From contig CP011806.1 in NCBI GenBank assembly GCA_001664505.1, forward strand, positions 5,082,830 through 5,146,829: a DNA stretch of 64,000 nucleotides, given 5' to 3'. Shown here one piece after another: positions 43,610 through 52,013 of the stretch. Within the stretch, counting starts at the first letter, position 1. Every line of letters begins with the position of its first letter. The notes under the pieces were generated by a model, which saw only the letters and a program-made list of their open reading frames with translations, searched no databases and had not been told where the DNA came from. Source of the DNA: Acidobacteria bacterium Mor1 (GTDB taxonomy: Bacteria; Acidobacteriota; Polarisedimenticolia; Polarisedimenticolales; Polarisedimenticolaceae). The position numbers and the translations under genes were made by a program.

Positions 43610-44897
43610 TCTCGAGATAGCGCTCGATCGCCTCGCCGGCCAGGGCGTCCGCCCGGGCCTTGACCACCATCGCACCCCGGGATTCCAGTTCTCTCACGGT
43701 TCGGCGGGAGTCGGTCCAGAGTTCGTCGGCGGCTACCCGGCGATAGACCGCCTCGGGATTCTCTAGCGGCAGGTCCCGCTCCGCCTCCAGATCCGCGTCG
43801 GCCAGGGTCACGACCAGACCCAGGTGGCGGGGAGCCAGGGAGCCTACGTGCTGCACCACCGACCGTGCGCTGCGGGGCTCGGCCATCTCGGTGAACAGCA
43901 CCACCAGGGTCCGGCGGGGGTAGCGCCGCAATACCGTTTGCAACGATCGGCCCAGATCCGGCTCTTCGAGGGTCGGCTGTACGTCGGCCATCATCTCGGA
44001 CATGCGCTTGAGGTGGCCCGAGCCGCGGCCGGGCAGCAGATGCCCCTGGATGTCCCGGCCGAAGAAGGCCATGCCCGCCACATCTCCCATGGCCAGCACC
44101 ACCCGGGCCATGCGCCCGGCAGCCTGGATTGCCCAGTCGAAGCGCAGCCGGTCGTCGATCCGCGAGGTCATCAGGCGTCCGGCGTCGATCAACAACAGCA
44201 CCCGCTGGTTGCGTTCGACCCGGTAGTCCCGAACGGTCAGGCGCCCGCGATGGGCGAAGGCCTTCCAGTCCATCGAGCGCATGTCGTCGCCGGGCACGTA
44301 GTCCCGCAGCTGGTGAAACTCGCGACCCTCGCCGACAAGGGGGCTGCGGCGGGCGCCGAGGTGCCAGGTCGAGGGCACTACCAGGGATGCTTCCCGGCCG
44401 GAAAGGGATACCAGGTCCGGGAATACACGGGCCTGGTCCTCGAGCTCGATGATCCGCTGCCGGTGAATCAGGCCCAGCCGGCCGATGGAGCGCACCGAGA
44501 GCGGGCCGAAGGCCTGGACTCCCCGTTCCCGGGGGACGACCCGATAGTCGATGCGGGTGCGCTCCTGAGGCCCGAAGCGCACGTTGATGTGTTCTTCGGG
44601 ACGGTCGAAGGTCGGGGGCGGCAGGTCGCGCAGCACCAGCCGGGCCGAGCGGGCGCCGTTCCAGGCCAGGTCGAGTCCGAGGAGCGTCGGCCGTCCCTGT
44701 ACCCAGCGGGCCGGCGCCACCCGGGCGGCGGCGAGCTGTTTCGGGCTCGGCGAGGTGTAGAGGTCGAAGGCCACCGCGGCCAGCAGCACGAGGTTCCAGC
44801 CGAGGCCGGCGTAGAGCCCCTCCCGCCCGAACAGGCCGAGCAACAGCAGGGGCACACCCAGAGCCGCCAACAGCCCCAGTCGCGGGGTCGGGATCAA
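43587..44897 (-). CDS. DUF58 (von Willebrand A-like) protein
   Basis: The protein has 436 residues. Two N-terminal helices are followed by a beta domain. The DUF58 core reads GREFHQLRDYVPGDDMRSMD, WKAFAHRGRLTVRDYRVERN and VLLLIDAGR. The MIDAS-like Asp lies in LLIDAGRLM. It starts with an ATGA overlap with the MoxR stop. DUF58 proteins are thought to work with the MoxR ATPase. Confidence 0.93.
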   Translation of the reverse strand: MIPTPRLGLLAALGVPLLLLGLFGREGLYAGLGWNLVLLAAVAFDLYTSPSPKQLAAARVAPARWVQGRPTLLGLDLAWNGARSARLVLRDLPPPTFDRPEEHINVRFGPQERTRIDYRVVPRERGVQAFGPLSVRSIGRLGLIHRQRIIELEDQARVFPDLVSLSGREASLVVPSTWHLGARRSPLVGEGREFHQLRDYVPGDDMRSMDWKAFAHRGRLTVRDYRVERNQRVLLLIDAGRLMTSRIDDRLRFDWAIQAAGRMARVVLAMGDVAGMAFFGRDIQGHLLPGRGSGHLKRMSEMMADVQPTLEEPDLGRSLQTVLRRYPRRTLVVLFTEMAEPRSARSVVQHVGSLAPRHLGLVVTLADADLEAERDLPLENPEAVYRRVAADELWTDSRRTVRELESRGAMVVKARADALAGEAIERYLEIKRRGRL

Positions 44898-45883
44898 GGC
44901 GCGGGGCTCTCCGGCGAGCCCGCGGGCATCTCACCCCGGGGCAACTCGACGTTCTCCAGCAGCTCGGCCACGACGCGGTCCGGCCCGATGCCCTCGATCT
45001 CCGATTCTGGGCGCAGGATCAGGCGGTGGCGCAGCACCGGCGGGGCCACGGTCTTGACGTCGTCGGGAACCACGAACTCTCGCCCCTCGCAGGCGGCGGC
45101 GACCTTGGTGGCGAACAGCAGCAGGACGGCGGCGCGACTGCTGGCGCCGACCTGCACCCGGTTGTGCTCCCGGCTCGCGCGAATCAGGTTGCCGATGTAG
45201 CGCCGCACCGATTCGTCCACGTGAACCGTCGCCGCCTGCTCCCGCAGTTCGAGCAGGGTGCGGTCCTCCAGTACCGGCGTCAGGTCGCCGGCCGCGGCGG
45301 GGGCCAGCTCCAGACGGCCGGAGTGGGCGTCGAGAATCGCCAGTTCGGCGTCGGCGTCGGGGTAGTCCAGCAGCACCTTCATCAGGAAGCGGTCGAGCTG
45401 GGCCTCGGGCAGGGGATAGGTGCCCTCGTACTCGATCGGGTTCTGAGTCGCCACCACGAAGAACGGTTCGGGCAGCGTATGGGTCTTGCCGTCGAGAGTG
45501 ACCTGCCGTTCCTGCATCGCCTCGAGCAGGGCGGCCTGGGTCTTCGGCGGCGTACGGTTGATCTCGTCGGCCAGCAGGATCTGGGTGAAGATCGGCCCGG
45601 GCAGGAAGTCGAAGGTTCCGGTCTGGGGCCGGAAGATCGAGGTGCCGGCCACATCGGCGGGCATCAGATCCGGGGTGAACTGGATGCGCCTGAAGTCGGC
45701 GCGCACAAGCTGCGCCAGGGTACGCACCAGCAACGTCTTACCCAGCCCCGGAGGGCCTTCCAGCAACACGTGGCCGCCGGCGATCAGCGAGATCACGAGC
45801 TGACGGATCGTGGCCGGTTGACCCAGCACCACCTGCGACAGGCGCTCGCTGAGCGTCGCTACCGAATCACGAAGCGCTTCCAT
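44894..45883 (-). CDS. moxR: MoxR-family AAA+ ATPase
   Basis: The protein has 329 residues from ATG 45883; a GTG at 45889 is an alternative because GGAGGTG lies four bases before it. Motifs are Walker A EGPPGLGKTLLVRTLA, Walker B LLADEINRTPPKTQAALLEA, VVATQNPIEYEGTYPLPEAQ and the sensor region LDRFLMKVLLDYP. MoxR proteins act as chaperone-like ATPases that activate partner complexes. The gene overlaps the end of DUF4350 by 17 bases. Confidence 0.95.
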   Translation of the reverse strand: MEALRDSVATLSERLSQVVLGQPATIRQLVISLIAGGHVLLEGPPGLGKTLLVRTLAQLVRADFRRIQFTPDLMPADVAGTSIFRPQTGTFDFLPGPIFTQILLADEINRTPPKTQAALLEAMQERQVTLDGKTHTLPEPFFVVATQNPIEYEGTYPLPEAQLDRFLMKVLLDYPDADAELAILDAHSGRLELAPAAAGDLTPVLEDRTLLELREQAATVHVDESVRRYIGNLIRASREHNRVQVGASSRAAVLLLFATKVAAACEGREFVVPDDVKTVAPPVLRHRLILRPESEIEGIGPDRVVAELLENVELPRGEMPAGSPESPAP

Positions 45884-47072
45884 CCCCACGCAACACCTCC
45901 TGCTCGAGCCGCTCGGCGGCCCGGGCTCTCTCGAGCATATCTCGTTCACTGATCTTCGAACGGGACAGTGCGCCCCCCAGGGTCAGCAGCCGTTCGATCT
46001 CGCCTGTCGGTCTGTCCAGTCGTTCGGCGGCCCGTTCGGCGAGCTGCCGGTCGTTGAGTCCGCCCTCGATGTGAAGTCTGTCCTGGAAGGTGCGGCGCAA
46101 GCGCGCCGCGATCGCTCCCAGCATCGGGCCCGCGAAGCGGGCGCGGCGATAGAGCGACGCCATCGAATGCACGTACTCGAGGCTCGAGCGGCGCAAGGTC
46201 GCCGGTGCCGGCCAGGGCGGCCCGAAGCGGACTCCGCGGGCAACGCCGTAGAGCAGGATCGCGAGTACCCCCTGGATGAACGCCCAGAGCAGAGCCGAGC
46301 GCTGCAGTTCGCCGATACGGGCGGCCATGCCGCCGAAGCCGTGGTGGAACTCGTCGAACAGCACCGGTCCATCGCCGCGCAGGTCTTCGATCAACCGGTA
46401 GGCGAAGCGCAGATTGTCTCCGCGGGAGATCCGGTCGTTGGCGATCAACGGGCCCATCACTCTCACGACCCGCCCCTCCCCCAGGGGAGCCTCCGCCGCC
46501 ACGATCTTGCCGTCCAGGCCCACCGCCAACGGAATGCCACGCATTCCCGCTTCGAAGAAGGCGTCCTTGTTGAGGATCAGGGTCTCGAGATCTTCCCCTG
46601 CGGGATAGGCTGCGGTGCCCCGGGCCGGTTGGGTGTCGGGGCGTCCCGGCATGAAGGTGCGGAAATCGACATCGGTCGCCGGAGACAGCGCCGGCAGGCC
46701 GACCTCCTGGAACAGGTCGTCGAGCTTGCTCGAGCCCTCGATGATCGAGGCATCGTCGAAGACCAGGAGCGCGCCTCCCTGTTCGAGGTAGCGGCGCATC
46801 GCTTCCATTTCCTTGGAATCGATGCCCCGGCGGAACGGGGTCGAGAGCAGCACGACCCCCGAAGGCTCCTCGAGTTGCTGCCAGGGCCGCTTCCAGATCT
46901 CGTGGGGCACCTCCAACTCCTCGAGCCACATGCGGAAGGCCTTGGAGCCTTCGGGTTCCGGCGCGTAGCTGCTGGGGAAACGTGCCCGGGATCCTCCGCT
47001 CTGGCTGCCGAAGAGAGCTACCACTACCAGTCCCAGCAGGGCCACGAGGATCACGCCGCGAAACTGCTTCAT
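45867..47072 (-). CDS. DUF4350 membrane protein
   Basis: The protein has 401 residues from ATG 47072 in an ATGA overlap. One N-terminal helix is followed by an outside domain (SYAPEPEGSKAFRMWLEELE, GVVLLSTPFRRGIDSKEMEA, LEQGGALLVFDDASII), which is DUF4350. A second helix (LLWAFIQGVLAILLYGVARG) and a cytoplasmic part of about 110 residues follow. EFHHGFGG lies just before the second helix. It is a regular member of the MoxR/DUF58 cluster. Confidence 0.85.
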   Translation of the reverse strand: MKQFRGVILVALLGLVVVALFGSQSGGSRARFPSSYAPEPEGSKAFRMWLEELEVPHEIWKRPWQQLEEPSGVVLLSTPFRRGIDSKEMEAMRRYLEQGGALLVFDDASIIEGSSKLDDLFQEVGLPALSPATDVDFRTFMPGRPDTQPARGTAAYPAGEDLETLILNKDAFFEAGMRGIPLAVGLDGKIVAAEAPLGEGRVVRVMGPLIANDRISRGDNLRFAYRLIEDLRGDGPVLFDEFHHGFGGMAARIGELQRSALLWAFIQGVLAILLYGVARGVRFGPPWPAPATLRRSSLEYVHSMASLYRRARFAGPMLGAIAARLRRTFQDRLHIEGGLNDRQLAERAAERLDRPTGEIERLLTLGGALSRSKISERDMLERARAAERLEQEVLRGDGSAS

Positions 47073-48034
47073 CGCGACTCCTCCTCGGGCAGGACGATCG
47101 AGGTCCCCAGGTCCAGCGCCCGGCCGGTCAGCTCCCGGGTCGCGCCTTCGCCCGAGTAGACGAAGCGTTCGTGAATCGAGACCAGCTCGGTCAAGGCGGC
47201 CCGCAGGTCCGGCGCGGCGCCGTCCCGCAGTTCCCGCAGGCTCTCCCGGTCGGTCAGTCCCGGCTCTCGAGGCAACAGGCCACGGCTCTTGAGCGCGCCG
47301 ATCGCGGCCCGTTCCACCAGTCGCAGCGCCTCGATCAACCGCCCGGCGGTGAGTTCGCCGCGGGCGGCCTCGAGCATGGCCTGAGGCGTCGCGTCCAGAG
47401 CCAACGTCTGATGGTGCCCTTCCCGGTACGGGAGCTGTTGTATCGGCGCCGGATCCAGGCGCATCAGCCAGCGCAGGAGGACGAAGGCGGCCACCACGAC
47501 GAAGATGGAGAGGGCAAGCAGCAGCAGAACCGTCACGGTTCCGCCGCCGAACAGGCTGAACACCCTTCCGATCAACCCGCCGATCCACTCCATGAGCCGG
47601 CGCGAGAGCCGCTCCATGGTGCCGACGCCTTCGGGTTCGTCCACGAACTGGGGATCGTCGAGAATGCGGGCCAACCTGCCGGTGCTCCCCTCGGGAAGCT
47701 CCCGCCCGGCGCCGCGGCCGGCCTGGGCGTAACGTTCGATGCGGCGTTGGGCCCGGCGCAGCGCGGCGTCCGGGGTTTCGTCGGTACGCCGGTCGGTCAG
47801 CGAGGCGGCTACCGGCTCATCGACGCCGGCGTCCTCCAGTCGCCGGGTCAACTCCTGTTGAAGGCTGTCCGCGTCGACGACTTCGCCCGAGCCTTCGAGT
47901 TCTTCAGCGAGCCAGTCCGCGACCGCCGACAGTTCTTCCGGTGTTCCGGCGGCTGCGGGGAGGGCGACGGTCCCGAGGGTCGCGATCAGCAGGACGACCG
48001 CTGCGAGCCGGACGGTGGTCTGCCGCGAACTCAC
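47069..48034 (-). CDS. DUF4129 membrane protein
   Basis: The protein has 321 residues from a GTG in a GTGA overlap with the upstream gene. A signal-like helix is followed by a helical external part with a coiled character. A transmembrane helix (TVLLLLALSIFVVVAAFVLL) leads to the C-terminal DUF4129 region (EALRLVERAAIGALKSRGLL, LTDRESLRELRDGAAPDL, HERFVYSGEGATREL). In related operons this protein accompanies MoxR and DUF58. Confidence 0.82.
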   Translation of the reverse strand: MSSRQTTVRLAAVVLLIATLGTVALPAAAGTPEELSAVADWLAEELEGSGEVVDADSLQQELTRRLEDAGVDEPVAASLTDRRTDETPDAALRRAQRRIERYAQAGRGAGRELPEGSTGRLARILDDPQFVDEPEGVGTMERLSRRLMEWIGGLIGRVFSLFGGGTVTVLLLLALSIFVVVAAFVLLRWLMRLDPAPIQQLPYREGHHQTLALDATPQAMLEAARGELTAGRLIEALRLVERAAIGALKSRGLLPREPGLTDRESLRELRDGAAPDLRAALTELVSIHERFVYSGEGATRELTGRALDLGTSIVLPEEESR

Positions 48035-48915
48035 GGAGTCTCCTGGGCCAGCTCCCGTGCCCCGAGTTCCAGGTCCAACGCTTCGTGGCGGACTCGGATG
48101 TCGTAGTAGAAGAGGCCCCAGACCAGGATTCCCACCGGCATGAAGACGCCTGTGAGCATCTGGCCCAGCAACTGCAGCGGCAACACGATGTAGAGCGGCA
48201 TGAATTGCGGGCCGAACGCCGTGTTGAGCAGCTCGCCACCGTCTCTGAGCCAGATCATCTGGACGATGGCCAGGGGCAGGCTGGCGAACATGTAGAGCGC
48301 GTAGACCACGATGCCCGTCCCGAACATGAGCGCAATGGCCCGCAGCCAGTTGCGGTCTCCCGCTCCCTGACGGCCGCCCCGTTCGATCTGCATCTGGTAG
48401 GAGCGTTGGAGCGCCCCGATCGGTCCCCGTCCCTCGAAGTAGACCGCCGGCACGGCGAGGATCAGGACGACCATGGGCACGAAGGCCCCGACGAAGAAAC
48501 ACATGCAAAAGGGCAGGGTAACCAGCAGCTGGAGCAGCGCGGTGGCGATCACCGGCCCGATCCGGGGCAGCGATTTCCGCAGCGCCTCCCCGGTCGAGAT
48601 GTTCCGTCCCTTGAGCAGCTCGTCCAGCGTCGCCAGGATCGGCATGCTGAACACGGCATAGAGGACGGCGAGCAGCAGCGACGACCCGAAGAAGCCCCCG
48701 TAGAGGAGAAGCAGGAAGGTCCCGGGGTTGGCGTCGGCATTGCCGACCTGGCCGAGGGCCAGCTGCTGAGCCAACTGGCTGCCCCACTGGGCAGTGCCCA
48801 GTGCGACGCCCAGGACGGCAAACACCGGGAATCGCTCCCGATAGACCAGGAACGCGAGATCCAGCAGCTCGCCGATGCCTCGGGGCCGGAGCTCGAATCC
48901 TGAAGCGGGGGTCAT
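48031..48915 (-). CDS. YciC-like multi-helix membrane protein, first gene of the MoxR operon
   Basis: The protein has 294 residues and about six hydrophobic segments. It starts LRPRGIGELLDLAFLVYRER, the usual entry of glycerophosphodiesterase-membrane-domain or YciC-like proteins, and has VPAVYFEGRGPIGALQRSYQ in the middle. It is the first of five genes joined by 4- or 17-base overlaps. A 14-bp palindrome lies 42 bases upstream. Confidence 0.7.
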   Translation of the reverse strand: MTPASGFELRPRGIGELLDLAFLVYRERFPVFAVLGVALGTAQWGSQLAQQLALGQVGNADANPGTFLLLLYGGFFGSSLLLAVLYAVFSMPILATLDELLKGRNISTGEALRKSLPRIGPVIATALLQLLVTLPFCMCFFVGAFVPMVVLILAVPAVYFEGRGPIGALQRSYQMQIERGGRQGAGDRNWLRAIALMFGTGIVVYALYMFASLPLAIVQMIWLRDGGELLNTAFGPQFMPLYIVLPLQLLGQMLTGVFMPVGILVWGLFYYDIRVRHEALDLELGARELAQETP

Positions 48916-48957
48916 GACTGGGAATTCGCCTTCCGGTGCGCCGGTTATCGGTTCGTG

Positions 48958-48971
48958 GACTCCGCGGAGTC
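48958..48971. promoter_or_regulatory. Perfect 14-bp palindrome upstream of the MoxR operon
   Basis: GACTCCGCGGAGTC lies 42 bases before the first ATG of the operon. It is a candidate operator. The core TCCGCGGA recurs in the phhA leader dyad at 49130-49148. Confidence 0.4.
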
Positions 48972-49129
48972 TATCGCCGGGCCCCGCGGCGGGTCAACGG
49001 CGCGGATGGGCGGCGGGTCGAGCCCGTAAAGTTCGTACAGGTCCGTCAACTCCCGGTTGCCGGGCGGTGTCCTGTGGGGTATCTCTTCATCATCGTGAGC
49101 ACGCAATCCCATCGCTGGTGCCCCTGTAC

Positions 49130-49194
49130 TTATCCGCTCCGCGGATAAATCCCTCTTCCCGTCAGTCTGTTCGTTCGTCGGCGGGTCTTCCGCC
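49130..49194 (+). promoter_or_regulatory. Two hairpins in the region before phhA
   Basis: TTATCCGC-TCC-GCGGATAA (49130-49148) is an 8-bp dyad. GGCGG-GTCTT-CCGCC (49180-49194) ends just before the AAGGA ribosome site. The rest of the 294-base gap 48916-49209 holds no gene I can support. Confidence 0.4.
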
Positions 49195-49209
49195 CTGAAG
49201 GATATTTCG

Positions 49210-50073
49210 ATGGAACAAGACAACCTTCTCCGAGATCAGGATCTGGCCTGCGGGCCGGCCGGCCAGGATCACGTCGTCCTCGACCCGAAACACCCGGGAA
49301 TCAACGACGGCTTCTACGTCCGTCGCCGTGAAATGATCTATCGGTTGTCTCGGGACGGCCGGATTTCAGAATCGGAAGTCCCTCGCATCGGCTACACCGA
49401 AAACGACGACTCGGTCTGGCGCTACGTCTGCCGCAAGCTGCAGGAAGTCCACGAGCGCAACGCCTGCGACATCTTCCTCGAGGGCAAGAAGGCGCTGGGC
49501 TTCGAAGAGGGCGCGATGCCCGAGCTGCACGACCTGAGCGAAGGCACCTACGCCCGCTCCGGGTTCCGGCTGATCCCGGCCGAAGGGATGCTCTCCTCCA
49601 AGGACTTCTTCCGCTACCTGTCGCGCAACCGGATGCCGTGCACCCAGTACCTGCGGCATCACTCGAAGCCCGAGTACACCCCCGAGCCCGACGCGGTCCA
49701 CGACGTGATGGGGCACGTGCCGCTGCTGGTCGACCGCAACTACGCCGAGATCGTGCGCATGATCGGTGAAGCCGGCGCCCGGGCCGAAGGGGAGAACCTG
49801 ATCAAGTTGACCCGCTTCTACTGGTTCACCATCGAGTTCGGTTTGATCCGTCAGGCCGGCGCGCTCAAGGTGTTCGGCGCGGGTTTGCTCTCTTCGTTCG
49901 GTGAGATGACCTACTGCTACTCCGACGACGTCGATCGCCGCCCGCTGGATATCGACGACGTGGTCGAGACCGACTACGACCCGACGATCATGCAGCCGAC
50001 GCTGTTCGTGATCGAGTCGATGGAGCAGCTGCGCGAGGCCACCATCGAGCTGGCGCGCCGCTACGGAAGCTGA
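49210..50073 (+). CDS. phhA: Phenylalanine 4-hydroxylase
   Basis: The protein has 287 residues. It is a bacterial aromatic amino acid hydroxylase that converts phenylalanine to tyrosine using tetrahydropterin, iron and O2. The iron site is readable as HDVMGHVPLL (two His) and Glu in FTIEFGLIRQ. RSGFRLIPAEGMLSSKDFFR and the C-terminal VFGAGLLSSFGEMTYCYSDD are family text. No pterin recycling gene (phhB) is adjacent. It is followed by its own terminator. Confidence 0.95.
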   Translation: MEQDNLLRDQDLACGPAGQDHVVLDPKHPGINDGFYVRRREMIYRLSRDGRISESEVPRIGYTENDDSVWRYVCRKLQEVHERNACDIFLEGKKALGFEEGAMPELHDLSEGTYARSGFRLIPAEGMLSSKDFFRYLSRNRMPCTQYLRHHSKPEYTPEPDAVHDVMGHVPLLVDRNYAEIVRMIGEAGARAEGENLIKLTRFYWFTIEFGLIRQAGALKVFGAGLLSSFGEMTYCYSDDVDRRPLDIDDVVETDYDPTIMQPTLFVIESMEQLREATIELARRYGS

Positions 50074-50083
50074 ACCTCGGGAT

Positions 50084-50109
50084 GGCGGCGTGGAAAAACG
50101 CCGCCGTTT
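50084..50109 (+). terminator. Intrinsic terminator of phhA
   Basis: GGCGGCGT and ACGCCGCC form an 8-bp stem with loop GGAAAA, followed by GTTTC. It lies 10 bases past the stop. Confidence 0.75.
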
Positions 50110-50148
50110 CAACCGACCTGGCCAGGTGCCTTTCGGCGTCGACTTTCC

Positions 50149-50177
50149 TTGAGTCCGGTGCGTCCTGGACGTACAAT
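50149..50177 (+). promoter_or_regulatory. Promoter of the micro-transcript
   Basis: TTGAGT (50149-50154), a 17-base spacer and TACAAT (50172-50177). The expected start is near 50184. This is one of the best sigma70-like promoters in the window. Confidence 0.65.
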
Positions 50178-50204
50178 ATGGGCGAGTAGACAAAGGAGAA
50201 GTTG

Positions 50205-50288
50205 ATGGAAACTCCACCGGACAATTCGGCGCCCTCGATGGCCCGAACGGTCGTCGAGGGAGTCACTCGGGGCGCTCGGCAGCGGTAA
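50205..50288 (+). CDS. 27-residue small ORF in an isolated micro-transcript
   Basis: The frame reads METPPDNSAPSMARTVVEGV and then TRGARQR, and ends in TAA. AAAGGAG lies six bases before the ATG, ideal spacing. A sigma70-like promoter is 28 bases upstream and an intrinsic terminator 75 bases downstream, so the whole transcript would be about 200 bases. The peptide has no membrane helix and a basic end. It could be a small protein, or the RNA itself could be the product with a short ORF. No family is recognised. Confidence 0.5.
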   Translation: METPPDNSAPSMARTVVEGVTRGARQR

Positions 50289-50362
50289 CACTGCGCCACG
50301 CGATCGACTTCGATCCGGCACAGGCTTCCTGGCCACACGGGCCGCTCGCCGACGCCGACAAG

Positions 50363-50387
50363 ACGGGGAGGTTCGCCTCCCCGTTTT
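50363..50387 (+). terminator. Intrinsic terminator of the micro-transcript
   Basis: ACGGGGAGG-TTCG-CCTCCCCGT is a perfect 9-bp stem with a UUCG tetraloop, followed by TTT. On the other strand it may also serve the convergent HupE/UreJ gene. Confidence 0.9.
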
Positions 50388-50417
50388 CACGTTCAGGGGC
50401 CCGTTGCTGTTCCGCGC

Positions 50418-51557
50418 CTAGACCCCCAGCGCCCGGGAAACGGTCCAGTAGAGCGCGATCCCGGCGATCACGATCGAGACCGGCACCACGACCCATTTGC
50501 GGTAGCTCGGGTTCTTCCGGAACCAGCCGACCAGGAGCAGCGCCAGGGCGACCACGGCGATCTGCCCCAGTTCCACGCCGACGTTGAAGCCGATCAACGC
50601 CACCGCCAACTCTCCTTCAGGCAGTCCGAGTTCCTGCAGCACCCCGGCGAAGCCCAGGCCGTGGAGCAGGCCGAAGGCGAACACCAGCGCCGTTCGATGA
50701 GGGCGCAACTCCTCGGTGAACAGGTTCTCCAGGGCGACGTAGACGATCGACGCGGCGATCAGGGTCTCGACCAGTCGCGACGGTAGCTCGACCACCCCCA
50801 GGGTGGCCAGCGCCAGGGTCGCGGTGTGGGCCAGGGTGAACGCGGTGATCTGCCAGAGCAGCGGCTTCAGCTCCCGGCTCAGCAGGAACAGGCCGAGGAC
50901 GAACAGGATGTGATCGAGCCCCTTGGGCAGGATGTGTTCGAAACCCAGCTGCAGGTAGCGGGTCGCGACGGTCCAGGTCGACGGCGGCGGGGCGCGGTGC
51001 TCGGCCAACGAGAAGGGGGCGCTGTCGCCGCCGGGTACCAGCACCTCCCGGTAGACGTCCTCCCCCTGGTCGTTGCGAATGGTCAGGTGCACCGCGTTGA
51101 ACGATCGGGAGGCGCCGAAGGTCAGCACTTCGGAATCGGCCGCGAACGCTCCCTCGAAGCGGGCGATGATGCCGAAGACCGTCGGGATCTCCGCCTCGTC
51201 CGCCTCGGGGGTGCCGTACTGGGGGAAGGAGATGTCGGGGCGTTGTTTGGTGCCGTCGAGGCGAAGACGGACCCGGCGGCTCAGGGTCTCGGCCGCCCGG
51301 TCCGAGAGCACCGCCCGTTCTGCCGGGGAGAGCGCCCGCAGCTCTCCTGCGAGCTCGGCGTCGTCGGTCTCGGGGGAGACCCCCAGCGCCAGGGCATCGA
51401 CGTCCAGCTTGAGCTCGAGGCGATACCCCTCGGGAAGGAGGTCCAGGGTGGCCTCGGTGACGGTGAAAGAGTGGGCCTGAGCCGGAACGGCCATGGCCAG
51501 GAGGCCCAGAAGGCCCAGAAGCGTCCAGATCCTCCGGGGGATCCGCCGGATTTCCAT
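50418..51557 (-). CDS. HupE/UreJ-family membrane protein with large exported N-terminal domain
   Basis: The protein has 379 residues with a signal peptide ending in AQA. Residues 28-185 form an external beta-rich domain (TVTEATLDLLPEGYRLELKL). The C-terminal membrane domain has LGFEHILPKGLDHILFVLGL, ITAFTLAHTATLALATLGVV and FGLLHGLGFAGVL, the HupE/UreJ_2 pattern with His-rich helices. HupE and UreJ relate to nickel uptake, but this long form often occurs without hydrogenase or urease, and none is here. GAGGA precedes the ATG. Confidence 0.85.
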   Translation of the reverse strand: MEIRRIPRRIWTLLGLLGLLAMAVPAQAHSFTVTEATLDLLPEGYRLELKLDVDALALGVSPETDDAELAGELRALSPAERAVLSDRAAETLSRRVRLRLDGTKQRPDISFPQYGTPEADEAEIPTVFGIIARFEGAFAADSEVLTFGASRSFNAVHLTIRNDQGEDVYREVLVPGGDSAPFSLAEHRAPPPSTWTVATRYLQLGFEHILPKGLDHILFVLGLFLLSRELKPLLWQITAFTLAHTATLALATLGVVELPSRLVETLIAASIVYVALENLFTEELRPHRTALVFAFGLLHGLGFAGVLQELGLPEGELAVALIGFNVGVELGQIAVVALALLLVGWFRKNPSYRKWVVVPVSIVIAGIALYWTVSRALGV

Positions 51558-51668
51558 TTCGTTCCTCTGCGATTGACGGAAGTCCCCCCGGGCCTAGATT
51601 GATTCCCAGAGGCGACAGCACGTTTTGGCTGTTTGCAGATCCATAGCTTAACGAATTTGAGGCCCGGC

Positions 51669-51992
51669 ATGGAAACTCCCGATCAGGTAATCGAGAAGCT
51701 CGAGATCATGGGTGAGGACGAGGTGCGGCAGCGCCTGTCCCAGGGCCACTTCCATTCGAGGAAGATCCCGCTGGTCACCGGCTGGCTCCAGCGCAAGGAG
51801 CAGGGCCGCGCCGAGCAGCAGGCGGTGGTCGCGCGCCAGAAGGCCAAGGTCGAGGAAAAGCGCCACGAGCAGATCAAGGATGCTCTCGATCTCGCCCAGG
51901 CCGCCCAGAAGCAGGCCAAGTTGGCCACCGGTGTCGCCGGCGGCAGCGTGCTGCTGGCGATCGTCGCGATCGTGCTCGCCGCCGTACTCTAG
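51669..51992 (+). CDS. Small tail-anchored coiled-coil protein of unknown function
   Basis: The protein has 107 residues from ATG 51669 (weak GAGG upstream). The first 40 residues (DQVIEKLEIMGEDEVRQRLS) are followed by a charged helix rich in Lys, Glu, Gln and Ala (about 48-85) and a C-terminal transmembrane helix (GGSVLLAIVAIVLAAVL). I recognise no named family. It is divergent from HupE/UreJ and convergent with the metalloprotease-like gene. Confidence 0.65.
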   Translation: METPDQVIEKLEIMGEDEVRQRLSQGHFHSRKIPLVTGWLQRKEQGRAEQQAVVARQKAKVEEKRHEQIKDALDLAQAAQKQAKLATGVAGGSVLLAIVAIVLAAVL

Positions 51993-52013
51993 TCCTCGAT
52001 TCGGCCCACTGCC

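Noticed and set aside
48945..49223. A 92-codon minus-strand frame before phhA
   Set aside because: It overlaps the phhA ribosome site, shows no domain and no ribosome site of its own.
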